A stretch of 64,000 bases of DNA, taken from Aphrophora alni. Its lineage: Eukaryota > Arthropoda > Insecta > Hemiptera > Aphrophoridae. Location of the stretch: the NCBI GenBank assembly GCA_963513935.1, contig OY740776.1, forward strand, positions 10,570,724 through 10,634,723. Reading direction: 5' to 3'. The notes beneath the pieces are model-generated. The model saw only the letters and a list, made by a program, of their open reading frames with translations. It was not told the origin of the DNA and searched no databases. The position numbers and the translations under genes are program-made. Positions 33,780 through 46,289 of this stretch are shown one piece after another. How positions within the stretch are numbered: position 1 is the first letter of the stretch; each line of letters opens with the position of its first letter.

Positions 33780-35090
33780 ACATCATTTTAACCAAATCTA
33801 TCTGTATAAATAGACTAACATAACCTCACCTCACCTCACCTCACCTAACCTAACCTAACCTACCTTTATAAACATCATTTTCACAAAATCCATCTGTATA
33901 TTTAAATAGACTAACATAACCTCACCTCACCTAAACAAACCTAATCTAACCTAACCTATTCTAACCTAACCTAACTTTATAAACATCATTTTCACAAAAT
34001 CCATCTGTATATTTAAATAGACTAACATAACCTCACCTCACCTAAACAAACCTAATCTAACCTAACCTATTCTAACCTAACCTACCTTTATAAACATCAT
34101 TTTCACAAAATCTATCTGTATGTTTAAATAGACTAACATTACCTCACCTCACCTAAACAAACCTAACCTAACATAACTTTATAAACATCATTTTCACAAA
34201 ATCTATCTGTATATTTAAATAGACTAACATAACCTCACCTCACCTCACCTAAACAAACCTAACCTAACCTAACTATATAAACATCATTTTCACAAAATCT
34301 ATCTGTATGTTTAAATAGACTAACATAACCTCACCTCACCTAAACAAACCTAACCTAACCTAACATAACTTTATAAACATCATTTTCACAAAATCTATCT
34401 GTATATTTAAATAGACTAACATAACCTCACCTCACCTAAACAAACCTAACCTAACCTAATTTTATAAACATCATTTTCAAAAAATCTATAAGTATAGGTA
34501 TTTAAATAGACTAACATAACCTCACCTCACCTAAACAAACCTAACCTAACCTAACCTACCTTTATAAACATCATTTTCACAAAATCCATCTGTATATTTA
34601 AATAGTCTAACATAACCTCACCTCACCTAAACAAACCTAACCTAACCTAACATAAACTATTCTAACCTAACCTACCTTTATAAACATCATTTTCACAAAA
34701 TCCATCTGTATATTTAAATAGACTAACATAACCTCACCTCACCTAAACAAACCTAACCTAACCCAATCTAACCTAACCTAACCTAACCTAACTTTATAAA
34801 CATCATTTTCACAAAATCCATCTGTATATTTAAATATAGACTAGCATAACCTCACCTCACCTAAACAAACCTAACCTAACTAACCTAACCTAACCTAACT
34901 TTATAAACATCATTTTTACAAAATCTATCTGTATATTTAAATAAACTAACATAACCTCACCTCACATAAACAAACCTAACCTAACCTAACCTAACTTTAT
35001 AAACATCATTTTCACAAAATCCATCTGTATATTTAAATAGTCTAACATAACCTCACTTCACCTAAACAAACCTAACCTAATCTTGATTTG
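33780..35090. repeat. satellite of ~95-125-bp units with embedded CCTAA tracts
   Basis: About twelve units. Each has a constant part (TTTATAAACATCATTTTCAC, ATCTGTATATTTAAATAGAC, TAACATAACCTCACCTCACC) and a variable number of CCTAA units. Unit length varies mainly with the CCTAA count. The telomere-like motif is therefore part of the satellite unit. Confidence 0.95.
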
Positions 35091-36097
35091 TTTCCCCATA
35101 AATACTCTGTATAAATATTTTTGCAGTCTATGTTTATTTTTATTGACAACCGAACTGACGTTTTTGATGAAGTTTTGTGCAATTTTCATTAAGGGTTTAT
35201 TTTTTAATCTTTTACTGTAGTACCTAATTGGTACGAACTTTGTCGGCTGTAGTAATTTTACTTTTGCTCTAGGCATAAAACTTAGAGGTATAAACTATTT
35301 CATCCTCAAATAGGTTTCAATATTACTTTTTTTCTTCTTTTTTTTGCAAACGTGCTTTTTTATTTTTATGTTATGTTACATTGTGCAGTTTAAGTTATTT
35401 TATATTGTAATGTTTATTGTTAAATATATGTAACACGTTTGAATTAGTACTTTGTACTAAGTATGTTTTTTTATCTTTTTTTTTAATTTTTTTTTTTTTT
35501 AGAAAAACGGGTTTAATTTTTTATATATATATTATATTTTATTTTTATTAACCTTAACTTCGCTACGTCATCAAAGAGATTTGGGGTTGGAACACGTAGA
35601 TGTAGAATTTAAATCTGCGACATTTTCTAATCTGTTATAAGTTGAATAAAAGAGGAGAAAATAAAAACTGTTTTTAAATGGTCGCTATTTTGCATTTTCA
35701 ATTATTAAAAAATATATATATAATAAAGAGGTTTCTATTTGAACACACTATAGTCTCCTATACCAAAAGTTACGTTCCTATTTTAATTTTTGTGGAAGGT
35801 GACACGTTTACGTGCAGACAACGCAAGGACGACACGTGGAAGTTACTTTTTGGATTTCGTGAAACGTTCATATCATTCAAAATAACTTACCACCTACTGG
35901 GTAAGGTTACGATATTGCGGAGATTTCCCCAAATATTTCGTATACAAGGAAACTCGTTGATTCTGAAAATGTAGTCGAACTTTAAAAAAATATATATTTA
36001 TAGAAAGCCAAGAAATTTACAAAACATATTGTAATATGAACGTTTTTACCACTAGTAGCATCTACTCAAAAAAGTCAGCATTATATTCAATTGAATC
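35091..36097. other. A+T-rich spacer
   Basis: T-rich runs near 35330-35520. Open frame 35678-35974 (98 codons) matches no family I know; part of it resembles non-coding sequence near 12470-12600. Confidence 0.4.
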
Positions 36098-36100
36098 TGT

Positions 36101-37330
36101 ATACAGGATGTAACGAAAAAGGTGGACTGGCTATTCATTTTCGGATTATATACATCAAAAGCAATAAAAAATGTCAAATAACATATAGTCGAATTCCTCT
36201 TTATTTTCCGTCTATCCGCCATTTTGTTTTTTTCAAAAACATAACTGCAGAAATAATAAAGATATTGAGTTCAAATTTAGTGTAAATGTTTTGTATGTTA
36301 CGTTTTACAAGTGTACCCAACACCAAGACTTTATCTTAACAATTTTTAAAATGGCAGCCATTTAAAATCTTTATCGAATGATATCTCAAAAACCACTAAC
36401 TTCACAACTTACAAGAGACAAAATTTTTTCTTTCCAAACGACAAACAAAATGGTTCTTTTACTTTTTCTGTAGATCAAATGATAACAAAGATATCGACAA
36501 AAAAACTATAAATACAATCTTGACGATTGTCTAGAACAATCGAAACTAGTCTAACACCAACACATGTTTGAATAATGTTCATTTGTATCCATGGAAACGA
36601 AAAAAATATTAATTAAATATTGTAACAATGATGGTTTATTAAATTAGTAGTACATTTCATTATTTTATAATTGTTATGTGCAGTTTAAGTAGCTGTGCCT
36701 CAGACCCAATTTTTATTTGTGTCACAGTGTGCGTTATTTGTCATATTTCTATTATTATTATTAATGCTAAAATAAAAAGTAAATTTATCAGTTGATTTGT
36801 TTATTAAATAATAATAGCATATTTTCTTGGTTTCCGTGGATACAAATGAACATAATTTATAAATTTGTTGGTGTTAAACTAGTTTTGTGTTGTAGACAAT
36901 AGCCAAGAAATTCTATTTGTAGTTTTTTGTCGATAACTTGGTTATCCTTTGACCTACAGAAAAAGTAAAAAAAGTAGTTTGTTTTTCGTTAGAAAAGAAA
37001 ATTATTTTGTCTCTTGTAAGTTTTTTATAATGTTACCGGTTTTTTATATATACCTTTCGACCGCCATTTTGAAATTTATTAAAATAATGTCTTGATGTTT
37101 GGTACACTTATAAAACGTAACATAAAAATAATTATATTAAATTTGAACTCAATATCATCACTATAATGCAGTTGTTTTTTTTGTTTTTTTTTGAAAAAAA
37201 AAAAGGGAAAAAAAAGACTTATAGACGGAAAATGAAGAAGAATTCGACTATATATTTGACAATTTTTTATTGGTTTTGTTGTATATGATCCGAAGATGAA
37301 GGGTCCACCTATTTCGTTACACCCTGTATA
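36101..37330. mobile_element. fold-back element with TACAGGRTGTAACG ends
   Basis: Nearly the whole 1.23 kb is one inverted repeat. Outer arms begin ATACAGGATGTAACGAAAAA on the left and end TTTCGTTACACCCTGTAT on the right. Inner arms share CATTTGTATCCATGGAAAC at about 36580 with GTTTCCGTGGATACAAATG at about 36830. The loop is about 36610-36825. TA flanks both ends, compatible with Tc1/mariner-type insertion. Open frames 36091-36285 and 37079-37333 are the same arm read from each end and are not genes. Confidence 0.85.
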
Positions 37331-37332
37331 CA

Positions 37333-37910
37333 TAATTATGTAAGTATTTATTCACATGTGCTCATCTCACATTTCCTACGACCGCCTTCCGCAACTGTAT
37401 TTCCAACAAAATAGTGTCGCCAATACTTAAACCTCAACCACCCCTTGTAATCCTTGGATCACACCCACGTATCGTTTTTACTACGCAGAGTAGCAGTGTT
37501 CGTTAAATTAGACAAATTTTATCTTTACTCATACAAAATGTAAAACACAAAGTTCCAACCCCATCTCATGCGTAGGGTAACGAGTAACCAGTGTGCTCAA
37601 CGACCCGTACTTTGATAACGAACCCTTTTTGTTAATTAACTGTCTCCGAGTATTTTTGTACGTTGCATTGTCATTGTTAATGTTATCTTTTACTTCTATG
37701 TTTCGTAAAGACCGCGTTCATGGTTTAATTTCATTTTTGACTGACAACTAACTACGTAACTGTTATTTTTGGTGACGAATAATTTTGGTTGGTTTTGAGG
37801 ATGTTTGAGAGAGAAAGTTTATGCTATGTTTTTGCACAGTTCATTTATTTATTTTTTTACACCAGAATTTCATAGGTGAGCACAAATATTAATACTTAAT
37901 ATAAAAACTA
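37333..37910. other. no feature seen
   Basis: Spacer. Confidence 0.4.
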
Positions 37911-37944
37911 AAAAATGACAACCACTTATGAGTTAGTGGCTTTC

Positions 37945-38376
37945 ACAACTGATAATGAGATAGTGGCTCTCACAACCGATAATGAGATAGTGGCTCTCAC
38001 AACCGATAATGAGATAGTGGCTCTCACAACTGATAATGAGATAGTGGCTCTCACAACCGATAATGAGATAGTGGCTCTCACAACTGATAATGAGATAGTG
38101 GCTCTCACAACTGATAATGAGATAGTGGCTCTCACAACTGATAATGAGATAGTGGCTCTCACAACCGATAATGAGATAGTGGCTCTCACAACTGATAATG
38201 AGATAGTGGCTCTCACAACTGATAATGAGATAGTGGCTCTCACAACTGATAATGAGATAGTGGCTCTCACAACTGATAATGAGATAATGGCTCTCACAAC
38301 TGATAATGAGATAGTGGCTCTCACAACTGATAATGAGATAGTGGCTCTCACAACCGATAATGAGATAGTGGCTCTC
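37945..38376. repeat. 27-bp minisatellite, 16 copies, open on both strands
   Basis: Unit ACTGATAATGAGATAGTGG then CTCTCACA, with a C/T polymorphism. Because 27 is a multiple of three, the plus strand (37915-38421) reads as sixteen TTDNEIVAL repeats and the minus strand as repeats of RATISLSVV. With no signal peptide, splice context or codon signature I treat it as a minisatellite, not a protein gene. Confidence 0.92.
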
Positions 38377-38965
38377 ACAACCGCTTATGATATAGCGGAT
38401 TCACTATCTCTGATAACATAGTGGATGTTGGAACCGCTTATGAAATATTGGATTCATAACAGTTGATGAAATATAACATTCACAATAATTATGAGATAAT
38501 GGATCTCACAACCTCTTATGAGATAGTAAATTTATAACCGCTTATGAGGCAGTGCATTCAAAACCGCTTATGAGATAGTGAATTCACAATCGTTTATGAG
38601 AAAGTGGATCTCACAAACGCTAATAAGGTAGTGATCTTACAACAGATTATGAGAAAGTGGATTCAAAACCGTTCAAAAAATAGAAAATTCACAACCGCTT
38701 ATGAGAAAGTGGATTCACACTGCAAACGACATAGGTTATCTCACAGCCGCTTATGAGATATTGAATTCACAATCGCTTATTAGATAGTGGGTCTCACAAG
38801 TGCTAATGAGATAGTGGATCTCACAACAGATTAGGTGATAGTGGATCTCCCAAGAGTTTATGAGATCACAACCCTTTATGAGATAATGGACTCACAACCG
38901 CTTATGAGATAGTATAACTCACAACTGCTTATGAATAGTGGATCTCAAAACAGCTTATGAGATAG
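38377..38965. repeat. degenerate tail of the 27-bp minisatellite
   Basis: Continues as diverged units of the form CTTATGAGATAGTGGATTCACAAC-like sequence with indels. The frame is lost here. This gradient from old to homogenised units points to expansion at the left side. Confidence 0.85.
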
Positions 38966-39394
38966 GGAATTACATAAATTGTCGAGAAGTTAGAATTTCA
39001 GTAACCAAAGATAAGGTGTTATTTTATTGCACATAACTTAAACTGCACAGGAACCTAATAAAATTGAACTTCCATCATTAACAAATAACTTCAAACAGAG
39101 AATAAGGCGTTAATCAAAAATGTTAAACAATAAAATCGTTTTGAGACCATTAGATACCACGATTACACTTTAGTTGATAATTTTATTTCTTTAGGTCCCA
39201 ATTTCAAATTTTTAACATTGTTGACTTAATTTACCTAATTGTCGTGCTATTTTAATCTATATTGCCTAATTATCGTTCCAATATCTGTTTTAAAAAATAA
39301 ATAGAAAAGATTTCTTTAATAAAAATATATTCAATTTCATTTATAGAATCTAACCTCACTTAACAATTAATTATACATTTAAATTTTAGATTTA
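38966..39394. other. no feature seen
   Basis: A+T-rich spacer. Confidence 0.4.
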
Positions 39395-39915
39395 CATCAC
39401 GACAATACTCATCTGATTTATCATTAAATTTTTAACTCCTCACTAAATAAAAACGAATGAATTAACTAATAAACTAACATCCTGTTAACAGTGTTCATTG
39501 TAAACATATATTACAGACTATAAACAATCACGACAATATACTCATCTGATTTATCATTAAATTTTTAACTCCTCACTAAATAAAAACGAATGAATTAACT
39601 AATAAACTAACATCCTGTTAACAGTTTTCATTGTAAACATATATTACAGACTATAAACAATCACGACAATACTCATCTGATTTATCATTAAATTTTTAAC
39701 TCCTCACTAAATAAAAACGAATGAATTAACTAATAAACTAACATCTTATTAACAGTGTTCATTGTAAACATATATTACAAACAATAAACAATCACGACAA
39801 TACTCATCTGATTTATCATTAAATTTTTAACTCCTCACTAAATAAAAACGAATGAATTAACTAATAAACTAACATCCTGTTAACAGTGTTCATTGTAAAC
39901 ATATATCACAAACAA
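39395..39915. repeat. ~131-bp tandem array, four units
   Basis: CACGACAAT anchors at 39398, 39529, 39662 and about 39792. Units share TTTTTAACTCCTCACTAAAT and CAGTGTTCATTGTAAACAT and are nearly identical. Confidence 0.95.
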
Positions 39916-40664
39916 TAAATAATATTGTTTATTGTTTGTAATTTACCATGGTTTGACTAGAGAATTTATAAACGACTGTATTATAATGTAATTTCCTGTA
40001 TAATTCGCACTCATCTCCGCTCGTGTTGAATACTCAATTTGCATTATTTACTGTGTGAACCTAATAACAGCGGATTATACAATGAATATTTGACTTTAAC
40101 TTTAATAACTCTACTACTGTAATAAGGTACTGGACAGTTCAATAAATTAAAACTACTATAGTATTTAAAATTCAAATTATTTAATATTTTTTATTTATAA
40201 AAAAAAAACAAAGATCCAGTTCACATTGTAACAGTGCCAATGACATTTAAGCCCAAGTTTTATAACTTTGATTTACACTATAGATAGAATTCTTTTTTTT
40301 CTAATATAAGAATCGGATAAAAAAAACCAGGGCAACTCCTGTAATCTTTTGTAAACGTTTTGTAAAGTCAACTGTTTTCGAGATATAAGATGTTAAATAT
40401 TTTAGCGCCATTTTGAAAATATACAAAATAAAATCTTTGGTTTTGTACATTTGTAATATGTAAATGAGTTATTTGAATTTTAACTCAATATCTTATTTAT
40501 TTTTAAAGATATAATGTTTTTTTGTAAAATGTCAGCAGAAGGACAACTAAAAGTTTTCGGAGCTATGTTCATTTTATATGAACTATTTCCATTATGTTTA
40601 CCAATAGAACGCTCCCTGAAAGCTTCTCTGTTTCTTCATGACTCTCCCTAGAAATACAGGGTTA
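39916..40664. other. spacer
   Basis: No gene recognised. Confidence 0.4.
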
Positions 40665-40666
40665 TC

Positions 40667-41932
40667 ATAAAAGAATGGTGGGGTTTTGAACATGATTAAA
40701 AGAAAACAGCATTACTTAAAGGTGATGTTTATTTCTCTAAATCGTCGTCTGAAACAGTCTTTTTTACATAACTAATAAATTTTGATATGTGCGTCATTAG
40801 TCGCTCGGCAAATGTCCATCAAGTTTTGCCCAAACGTTAGTAACATGTCTTTGTTAACGATTGTCATTGCTTCATTAATCCTGTTCCTTAAGTGATTTAT
40901 TTCACGAATTTTTCTCGATAAACATTGTTTTTTATGTACCCCCCACAAGAAGAAATCGCTCGCAAGGTGTCACGTCTGTTACTCCTTGGAGGCCAGCGTA
41001 TACTGTAGGTCCTTGCCGGCCTATCCATCGATGTCCAAACTTTCCATTCAAAGTGTCTGTGACCAATCAATACACTAAAGTGCGGGGGTGCGCCATCTTG
41101 TTGGAAATGGAGTTGTTGAATGTCTTTGAGTTCACCCAGCTGAGGAAAACAATAATTAATTAACATATAGAGATACACAAATCTATTAATTGTCTTTTCA
41201 GCAAAAAAGAACATCCATCAGACGATTTTTTATCACGCCACACCAAAGATTAACTTTAGGCGAGTCGCGTATTTTCTCAAAAATTGTATATGGTTTTTCT
41301 GATCCCCATATGCGTGAATTGTGTCTGTTAACAGACCCTATGATATGGAATGTAGCTTCGTCTGAAAAACTTCTATTATCTAAAAATGCGTGTAATTTCA
41401 GTCTTTTGTGTAAAACTTTGTGGATTGTTGTTTTTGGAATACCTAACTCTATGGTTAGTCAAGGTATTCAGTCCTTATTCTTAGGACTTCTAATTCCAGA
41501 TTGCCTATTAGGTTCAACTTTTTCGTCCGATACACTTGGCCTACCGGATGATTTCTGCTTTTGAACTGATCCAGTTTCTTCGAATTGTTTGAACCAACGT
41601 CGTATGTTATTTTCATGTGGTGGATTTTTTCTGTATTCGCGTCTAAATGCACGTTGCACTGAGATTACAGACTTGAATTCTGCCAGCAACAAAACACACT
41701 TTGTTTTTTTCTTTATTCGAGAACATAATAACACACTCCACTCATCAGAACACTCCATATAACACAAAACACACTACCGCAACAATGCAAGAACTAATTT
41801 TCAGGTTACAACAGCTGTTGAAAAAACTTTTGGGTTATGGTATATCAGCGATACCAATACAACACCACAAAATTTCTCTACTGTCTTCGTATGAATTAAT
41901 GAAACCCCCACCATTATTTCATGATAACCTTG
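40667..41932 (-). mobile_element. mariner-family transposon, complete ends, dead transposase
   Basis: 1,266 bases, the usual mariner length. Left end CAGGGTTATCATAAAAGAAT and right end ATTTCATGATAACCTTG are imperfect terminal inverted repeats, and TA dinucleotides flank both sides (40665-40666, 41933-41934), the target duplication of Tc1/mariner elements. The transposase is on the minus strand, broken into several frames (see next entry). Confidence 0.92.
40897..41767 (-). pseudogene. mariner transposase, frameshifted
   Basis: The N-terminal helix-turn-helix region is at 41585-41700 (AFRREYRKNPPHENNIRRWF, then ETGSVQ and SGRPS). The middle part lies in another frame: IPKTTIHKVLHKRLKLH, then FSDEATFHI with the first catalytic aspartate, then IWGSEKP and DSPKVNLWCG. 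The C-terminal part at 40897-41214 holds QQDGAPPHF with the second aspartate. The next stretch is shifted by one base; in the corrected frame it reads TDVTPCE, where the family usually has an acidic D. About 15-20 residues appear missing before FSDEATF. No functional protein can be made from this copy. Confidence 0.9.
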
Positions 41933-41934
41933 TA

Positions 41935-42424
41935 TAACAAATTTTACTTAGTGTTCTAATGCAAATTGTTGGAGTTGGTTCAGGGTCACTATTTCGAGGG
42001 AAGCCTATTTTTTAAAATGAAATGCACTAATAGTAGAGCGAGATTTAAGGGTCGGGGATATCTCAATCATAACTTATCCTTTATTGAACCAACACTATTT
42101 GAAATGTACATAAGTTGTCAGAACCGTATATCACAGTCAGATGTTTGTGACACATGTGGAGTATTACAAATTAGCTCGAGTTATTCTTATTATACAATAA
42201 GATGCACAACATTTCACACTATATCGATAATGCAAAAATTGTATCTTTTTGTTCTTACTTTGTGTCCAAGCTTGCTTCGTTCATACCATAAACGCGTCTT
42301 CAAAGTGAAAAAAACTCGATTAAAAATTTAACTTCCAGTGACACCAATCAAGATTTATTATTTTCCCAATTATTCCTAAACTATTCTGGTTATAAAGTTA
42401 TTTGATAATGATGCATTGTTCATA
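41935..42424. other. no feature recognised
   Basis: A 121-codon open frame at 41966-42331 contains scattered cysteines but no motif I recognise. It could be a fragment of something, and I do not call it a gene. Confidence 0.35.
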
Positions 42425-42970
42425 TTGTTAATACGGTTTAAACGGATATAAGGCATCATTTGTGTAGAAAAATAATACATGACGTTTCGAGAGTATAAAT
42501 CAACTCACGTTATCAAGTGATAAACTATAACATAAAAGAGAAAAACACCATCATGGCGGCCTAGAGACATGCTGAAAACTAAAACTGAATCTATAATCTA
42601 AAACAAGTACTCAAGTCTAAAACTAGGCCTGATCAGTCAAATCTAATAAGGGAAAACAAGGATTCAAACAAAAATTTAAAGATTATACCAGCACGAAGCG
42701 CTCTGCTGTAAAGCTGAACACTAACACTAAGGCCAAACTTAGCCACATCTAGCAATGTACATGAGGTGCAAGGCTAAATCCAAGCTAAGACTAAATACAA
42801 ACTCGATCAGATAAAACCACAACACCCATGCCTCCACTACACAAAGTACGGCGAGCAACAACGTCGTCTATTATCTTCTAGTTTCACACTTGATAACAAG
42901 AGTTGATTTATAACCACGAAACGTTGTGTATTAATTTTTTATACACAAATAAAGGCAAATCACCGATTAA
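42425..42970. mobile_element. inverted pair with hairpin-GAAA motif, family P3
   Basis: Left arm ~42425-42545 (GCATCATTTGTGTA, CATGACGTTTCGAGAGTATA, GTTATCAAGTGATAAAC) and right arm ~42885-42970 are inverted relatives. The motif core is related to family P1 (GACGTTTCG). 42600-42850 resembles 52890-53000. Confidence 0.7.
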
Positions 42971-43475
42971 ACCATATTATTATTAATAAGTCCTAAACTT
43001 TTATATATTTTAACTAACGACTATTCACACAGATTTGGATCATTAAATCTAAATATTTCACTAAACCAATTTTGAGATATTTTTTTTTTTATATAACATT
43101 TAGATGATTCCTTTTTTTTTTTAATGATAACAGGGACGTTTGTACATACACGGCGACCAATACATTTTATTTGAGTCATTTGATGCTACGCTAAAATAAA
43201 ATTTAATCAAAAACGTTAGAGCTGATTTTGAAAAAAAATAATAATTCTGTGATAAGTTTAATGGGATTGGGCAATAGAACACTCCACGTACGTCAAACAA
43301 TAAACAGACACCATTCCAAAAACTAACCTCAAAACAGATAAATCTTTAAAAGTCGACATCCGATTTTTGAAGATAACTTCTCTATATTATAAAATGTCCA
43401 AGGAGCAATGTGGCGATATTCGCAATCAAGTAAATCAAGAATTCTCTGAACCACAAAACTAAGTTTAAAAATAAA
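42971..43475. other. spacer
   Basis: No gene seen. Confidence 0.4.
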
Positions 43476-43479
43476 TCTA

Positions 43480-43860
43480 GTGTGTTTATTATATTACCCT
43501 TGGATACATTTCGATGACATAGTCCCATCATCCTCAGAAGTTTACACCTAAACTAAACACCAAGTAGCACCCCCTCCCTTTTTTAACCGCCCAATCACAA
43601 AGAATCATAACTTTTACTGGTCCAAATTTGGAAGGGTCATTGCTCTTTGCAACCTTATGGACTACCAGGTAAAATAAGAGCATTGACTTCCAAATCCGGA
43701 AGTTACCTGAAGCAGGATGTGTCTCTCTGTGATTGGCCAGTTAAGAGAGGAATGCGGCACTATTTGGCACTTATGTTGTTTAGTATTTGCTGTAAACCAC
43801 TGAGGATGAAGACTATGTCATCGAAATGTATCGATATTAATATACTTACTTTATTATAAT
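43480..43860. mobile_element. inverted pair with hairpin-GAAA motif, family P4
   Basis: Arms ~43480-43635 and ~43690-43860 are inverted copies sharing GATACATTTCGATGACATAG, TGATTGG and TTCCAAAT-type stretches. The motif CTGAGGATGA, loop, TCATCGAAATG is at 43509-43537 (minus) and 43799-43828 (plus). Confidence 0.8.
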
Positions 43861-43959
43861 CTTAGTTGAGTTTCTTGTTTGTGGTTCGTGGAATCTTTGT
43901 TTTCCTTATTCTATGTAATTATAAAATAATTTAAAAATATAAATTTTCAAATACGAAAT

Positions 43960-44340
43960 TTAATTAAAATCGGTCCATGCGTTTAGGTTGTACATACGAC
44001 AGACACCATTCTAACAAATACTTTAAGGACTCAAGAGACTTCAAACCGTTAAAATATATCAACATTGATTTCGGAATTAGTTCCCTCAAACCATGTGCAT
44101 TTAGTTGTATGGAAGTACATTACACAGACAGACAAACCAGGCTAAAAGCAATTATATTCTGATTTATCAATAGTCTACCTAGTAAATACCAATAGTAACA
44201 AACCCGTATTTCTCTTCCTACCCCTAATTGAAGTCTCCGTTGCAAATATTGAACACAGATTCAATTCACTTCCAATGAAATGAATTTCGCTTTGTAAAGG
44301 AGAGAGAGAAATTATACATTAGAGTAATGAAATTAATATT
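43960..44340 (+). repeat. direct duplicate, copy 1
   Basis: Matches 45230-45690 over about 350 bases, including AGATTCAATTCACTTCCAATG and AGTACATTACA. The two copies bracket the fold-back element at 44346-45132. Confidence 0.8.
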
Positions 44341-44345
44341 TACAA

Positions 44346-45125
44346 TATACTATGTGTCCCAAAAGTCCCACCCCCCCCCCTATTGTTATCTTTTTATGAA
44401 TGGAAATAGACAGATTTGCTTTGGGGAAAGTTTAGATAACCAAAGGAGGGGTTTTTTGAAGTATCAACATTTTCAACCCTTACCCCCAAAATGGGGTAGT
44501 TTGGGGGTAAGTCAAGAATTTTAAATAGCAACCCCTATTGAGTGATACCTCATTTTAAAGGTCTTTTAAAAATAAGAATAATGGCGGAAACAAGAGGTCT
44601 ATAAGTTCATCCTATCCAACATAACGACCAATCGAATTGTGAATGTTAACCTACAAACTCCTGTTGTTTTTATTACTGCTCTATGTTGGTAAAATGATGG
44701 TAAGAGCCTTACATTTTTTTTTAGCTCAGATTAAGTTCTCGAAATGGCTACCATTTACTTCTTGGCAGAAATAGATTCTGGACTCAAAAGCATGTTGTAC
44801 ATTTCGTAACATTTCCGGTTTAATTATTAACGTAAAATTCACAATTCAATTGGTCGCTATGTTGGGTAGGATGAACTTAGAGACCTCTAATTTGCGCCAT
44901 TATTCTTATTTTTTAAGGGCCTTTAAAATGAGGTATCAGTCAATAGGGGTTGCTATTTAAAATTCTTGACTTACCCTCAAACTACCCCCATTTTGGGGGT
45001 AAGGGTTGAAAATTTCGATACTTCAAAAAACTCCTCCTTTGGTTATCTAAACTTTCCCTAAAGCAAGTCTGTCTATTTCCATTAATAAAAAAAATAAATA
45101 GGGGGGTGGGACTTTTGAAACACTT

Positions 45126-45132
<7 letters not shown>
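44346..45132. mobile_element. fold-back element with GTGTYYCAAAAGTCCC ends
   Basis: Arms 44346-44655 and about 44815-45132 are reverse complements: left GTGTCCCAAAAGTCCCACC, right GGTGGGACTTTTGAAACAC. They also share CCCTTACCCCCAAAATGGGG and ACGACCAATCGAATTGTGAA-type stretches. No coding capacity. The open frames at 44327-44524 and 44982-45185 are the same arm read from the two ends. Confidence 0.9.

Positions 45133-45177
<45 letters not shown>
45129..45177. repeat. (TA)n microsatellite
   Basis: About 24 TA units directly abutting the right end of the fold-back element. Confidence 0.95.
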
Positions 45178-45178
<1 letters not shown>

Positions 45179-45229
45179 CTACCACGATATTTTATGTTAT
45201 CGTAAATTTTTAAAATAAAATAAGCTCAA

Positions 45230-45690
45230 AAAATTACAAAAAAGAAAGTAAATTTTTATTAAAATCTGTCCAAGGGTTCAGGCTGTTGAACAATCTACAG
45301 ACAGATAAATTCTAAAAGTCACTTTTTATACTCAGGAGACTTCAAAACTTGTACCACCGTTAAAATATCAACATTGATTTCGCAATCAGTTCCCTCAAAC
45401 CATGTAAATACTCTGTATTTAGTTTTATAGAAGTACATTACAAAGACACAGAAACCCGACTAAAAGCAATTTATTTTGATTTAGAAATAGTCTTCATCGT
45501 AAATGCCAACAGTAACAGACCCGAACACCTCCTCCTACCCCTAATGTAAGTCTCCCTTGCAGATATTGAGCACAGATTCAATTCACTTCCAATGAAATGA
45601 GTTCCACTTTGTTCCTAAATAGAGAGAGAATTTAAACTAAAAAGAATAAGGAATTGGAGTAATGAAATACGATTAATTGAAATTAATGTT
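45230..45690 (+). repeat. direct duplicate, copy 2
   Basis: Second copy of 43960-44340, about 1.3 kb downstream. Confidence 0.8.
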
Positions 45691-46289
45691 TAGTATTTAC
45701 AGGTTGCATCACAAATAAAGTGTCCAATGACATTGCACTAACTGTCTCACTTATTCATCTCCAAAACCAAATAAATACTAGTCGCCAAAAATGTCATAGG
45801 AAATCGTTAATGAAAAATCGAAAATGATTCATGTATGTCATCATTCGATAAGTACCAAAATTACAAAAAAAAAAACTTTAAAAGCTAACCATTTTTTAGT
45901 TAAAACTATAGGTATTATTAAATTGTTTTTATCATCCATTTTGAAAAAATGGCGGCCAGTTTGTAATTTCCTTAAAGAACCACCATTTTACGGCGATTTT
46001 ATATAAAAAGCATTATTTTAAGACACTTTTTTTATCTCTAACCGTTTAGATGCTACACTTTGTTTCAATTTTTTTTTTTAAGCGGTTTTCCAAAAACGGT
46101 GTTTCTTATTTTTCAAAGACAATTTATATTAGATAAAATTATCGCATGTTAGATCTAACATCTGATTATATCCACCACAGGGTTAAACCTCATAACTTTA
46201 ATATAGTCCACTGATAGGTTTTTTCCCAAGTTTCTTTTGTATTCTTCAACTCAGGTTCAATAAATCTGAACTGTGCTTTAAATTACTAT
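45691..46289. other. no feature seen
   Basis: A+T-rich spacer. Confidence 0.4.

Noticed and set aside
35678..35974. 98-codon frame
   Set aside because: Part of it resembles dispersed non-coding sequence near 12470; no domain.
37926..38378. 150-codon minus-strand frame (RATISLSVV repeats)
   Set aside because: It exists only because the minisatellite unit is 27 bases; both strands are open equally.
41966..42331. 121-codon frame with several cysteines
   Set aside because: No ordered zinc-finger spacing and no family recognised.
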